A stretch of 56,502 nt of DNA from Branchiostoma floridae (Eukaryota; Chordata; Leptocardii; Amphioxiformes; Branchiostomatidae). The notes beneath the pieces were generated by a model. That model was not told the DNA's origin, did not search any database, and worked only from the letters and a program-made list of their open reading frames with translations. The translations under genes were made by a program, and so were the position numbers. The DNA lies in NCBI RefSeq assembly GCF_000003815.2, contig NC_049983.1, forward strand, positions 27,083,542-27,140,043. Direction: 5' to 3'. Positions 54,641 through 56,502 of the stretch are shown piece by piece. The first letter of the stretch is position 1; every line of letters begins with the position of its first letter.

Positions 54641-56109
54641 AGAATAAAATTACATTAACAAATCAACATTGATACTATATATATATATATACAAAATGAT
54701 GTATATTTGGTACACATAGCATCAGGGAGTGATACTACAGTCAGTAACACCGCAGGTACATACATGTAAAACCCAGCCATTGTATTATTCTATAAATTAT
54801 AGTCTGCAAATACCAGCTGTAAAAATTTTATGTAGTTTGTATATCCTGTTTTAAGGTCTCGAATTCCAGGAAGAGTAATGTATGATAGCTTTTTAATTAA
54901 GTAATGGGCAGAATAAAGTATTGAAGTATCCAAAGTACCCAGCCCTCTGTTTTCATCTTGTCCTGTTGTAAAATTAAAGGTCGTGTGACCTTTCCAGCAA
55001 TGATGTCCAGCAGTACATTACTTCAAGTCCCCAGAGAATCTGTTATTCATCATTTCTGCGTAAAATTATGATTTCTGTCAATGACAGTTTAATAAGGGCC
55101 ATTAGTCAAATTGCAGGCGTCTTCTCAGGGGCAAGTGGTTTTCTGAAGGTCGTCTTTTAGAGTGAATGATAAAAAGGTGAAATTGATAAGATTTGCTTAT
55201 TTCATCTTCTTTGAAGCCCAATGTTTAGAATTCAGTTACCTTTGAATTATGTCAATCAAGATCCTTCCAAAGGGAACATCAAAGGTCACAGGTTTCCCTG
55301 GCTGAGTTCAAATTTTGCTTGAGTAAAAACAGCCATAAACACACGCCATGGATGGGTGTCCTTCTTGAATGTATAATAGTAGTAGTAGTATCCATCACAG
55401 TATAACCTAAATATTTCTTCCAATGACTGTGACTTATCGCCAATAGGAATTGGTACTAGATGAAAATGTTGGAACATTTTGTAGACATAAGAACTGCGGC
55501 ACAGGAGATGTTAATATCGACACAATGTTGCGATGAGCCAGCAGGCTCAGAAGGATGAAGATGTAGCAATACAGACTGAAACATTACACCTGTAGCTGCC
55601 ATGTGTAAAGTTCGGAATTTCCTGTTATTTCCTTTCCGCATGCCACATTTACTCTGGAAGTCAGCTCTAGCTTCGGGGCATCATTCCTGAAACAAACTTC
55701 CGCTGGTGGGGTTTCCGTTTTAATTCCACAGCCTAATATGGTTGTGGCTTTTATAAATATAGGCCGTATATATTCTGTCAAATATTTTTTGATTAGCTAC
55801 AGTTGACAGGTGTGTAGCAGATTTCTAACCTGGCAGAAGTTTTCTGGCCCCACAACCAGGTGATAGATTTGATGATGCCCAATGATGTCTTGAGTTTACA
55901 CCTGAGGTAAACCTTAGAGTGCTTTTGATGAATTCCTTTTGCTTTGAAATACTTATAGAAGAACTTGTAAATGCTAATCTGTTCAGGTTGTAAATTACTG
56001 GTACTTTTTGATATGCTGTTCTGTGATTTGTAATACCAATTCTGCTTTATTGACTCTTTGAAATTGTTTATATATTCAAAATTTGCAGGCAACAGTTTGG
56101 TACCTGTTA

Positions 56110-56490
56110 CCATGCATACCTCTACCCCCCTTACATAATCACCAGATCCTTGTACGGTGCCTTGTCCTGACCCCCCTCCCATCCTGACACCCCTCCCGTC
56201 TTGACCCCCCTCCCGTCCTGACCCCCCTCCCATCCTGACCCCCCTCCCATCCTGCTTCCCCCCCATCCTGACCCCCCCCATCCTGACCCCCCTCCCGTCC
56301 TGACCCCCCTCCCATCCTGACCCCCCTCCCATCCTGCTTCCCCTCCCATCCTGACCCCCCCTCCCGTCCTGACCCCCCATCCTGACCCCCATCCCATCCT
56401 GACACCCCCTCCCGTCCTGACCCCCCTCCCATCCTGACCCCCCTCCCATCCTGACCCCCCTCCCATCCTGACACCCCCCTGCCCATCAGA
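56110..56490. repeat. 17-bp CT-rich minisatellite at the right edge
   Basis: Unit ctgacccccctcccatc with ctgcttcccctcccatc variants, about 20 copies. The glycine-rich minus-strand frames over it are artefacts. Confidence 0.93.
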
Positions 56491-56502
56491 ACGGCCGACC
56501 CC

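Larger units (their letters stand above)
42753..56502. other. Presumed long first intron, repeats only
   Basis: No ORF here shows a protein domain apart from LINE remnants. Contents: minisatellites (44166-44536, 48810-49144, 56110-56490), diverged repeats (45550-45840), a LINE 3' part (47385-47965), a tandem duplication (50679-50917), a SINE (51867-52110), a GT tract, a gap (53719-53818) and a LINE tail (54531-54640). Short conserved exons could be missed by eye. Confidence 0.55.

Noticed and set aside
55793-56486. Minus-strand glycine-rich proteins (GGSGWEGGQDGRG type)
   Set aside because: Translation of the 17-bp minisatellite at the window edge.

Overview
The window looks like draft genome sequence from a cephalochordate (amphioxus, Branchiostoma). 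The reasons are dense spliced metazoan genes with GT-AG introns, a TRIM-NHL gene of the kind expanded in amphioxus, many short foldback elements and tRNA-derived SINEs, and LINE fragments. There is no bacterial gene organisation. Five N gaps (1266-1585, 6890-6989, 17601-17810, 41219-41318, 53719-53818) show a scaffolded assembly. The species call is inference.

Layout. (1) 1-14297, plus strand: the 3' part of a long unrecognised coiled-coil gene. A first exon of about ten 19-residue repeats runs in from the left. It is followed by 28 small internal exons, all a multiple of 3 in length and all separated by phase-2 introns; nine are exactly 33 nt (11 residues). The gene ends in a beta-rich-looking exon with the stop at 14297. 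(2) 16966-21002, plus: a perfect 30-bp inverted repeat carrying NRF1-like sites, then a two-exon or longer unrecognised gene (17525-20696) whose intron holds a 5'-truncated LINE. (3) 21698-24492, minus: a complete two-exon TRIM2/3-like RING, B-box, coiled-coil, filamin, NHL ubiquitin ligase, convergent with gene 2. (4) 25999-30444, plus: a four-exon type II membrane protein with tyrosine repeats and two NPxY motifs in its cytoplasmic tail and an unrecognised C-terminal ectodomain, divergent from the TRIM gene. (5) 33369-39358, minus: WASHC1 (WASH complex subunit 1), four coding exons, with one apparent frameshift in the polyproline run. (6) 42508-42752, plus: the first coding exon of a leucine-zipper-like gene divergent from WASHC1. 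The remaining 13.7 kb to the right edge look like its first intron, with repeats and mobile-element fragments only.

The most unusual signal is in WASHC1. Three of its introns contain tandem arrays built from its own splice junctions. One has 34 consecutive 20-bp copies of a consensus 5' splice site (37361-38040), flanked by copies of the exon end. The 46-nt copy at 37270-37315 differs from the exon only at three synonymous sites and could form a 42-nt in-frame cassette exon. A second array is about twelve 37-bp copies of the 3' splice site next to the start-codon exon (39364-39800). The third is three 134-135-bp copies of an exon end plus its donor (34367-34777), whose differences are also mostly synonymous. 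The coiled-coil gene shows a related theme: tandem exon duplication, dead exon copies that lost their donor, and one copy rescued by a cryptic donor that keeps frame.

No pathway links the genes by themselves: TRIM-NHL (ubiquitin ligase), WASH (endosomal Arp2/3 activation) and the NPxY receptor-like protein are ordinary chromosomal neighbours as far as the sequence shows.
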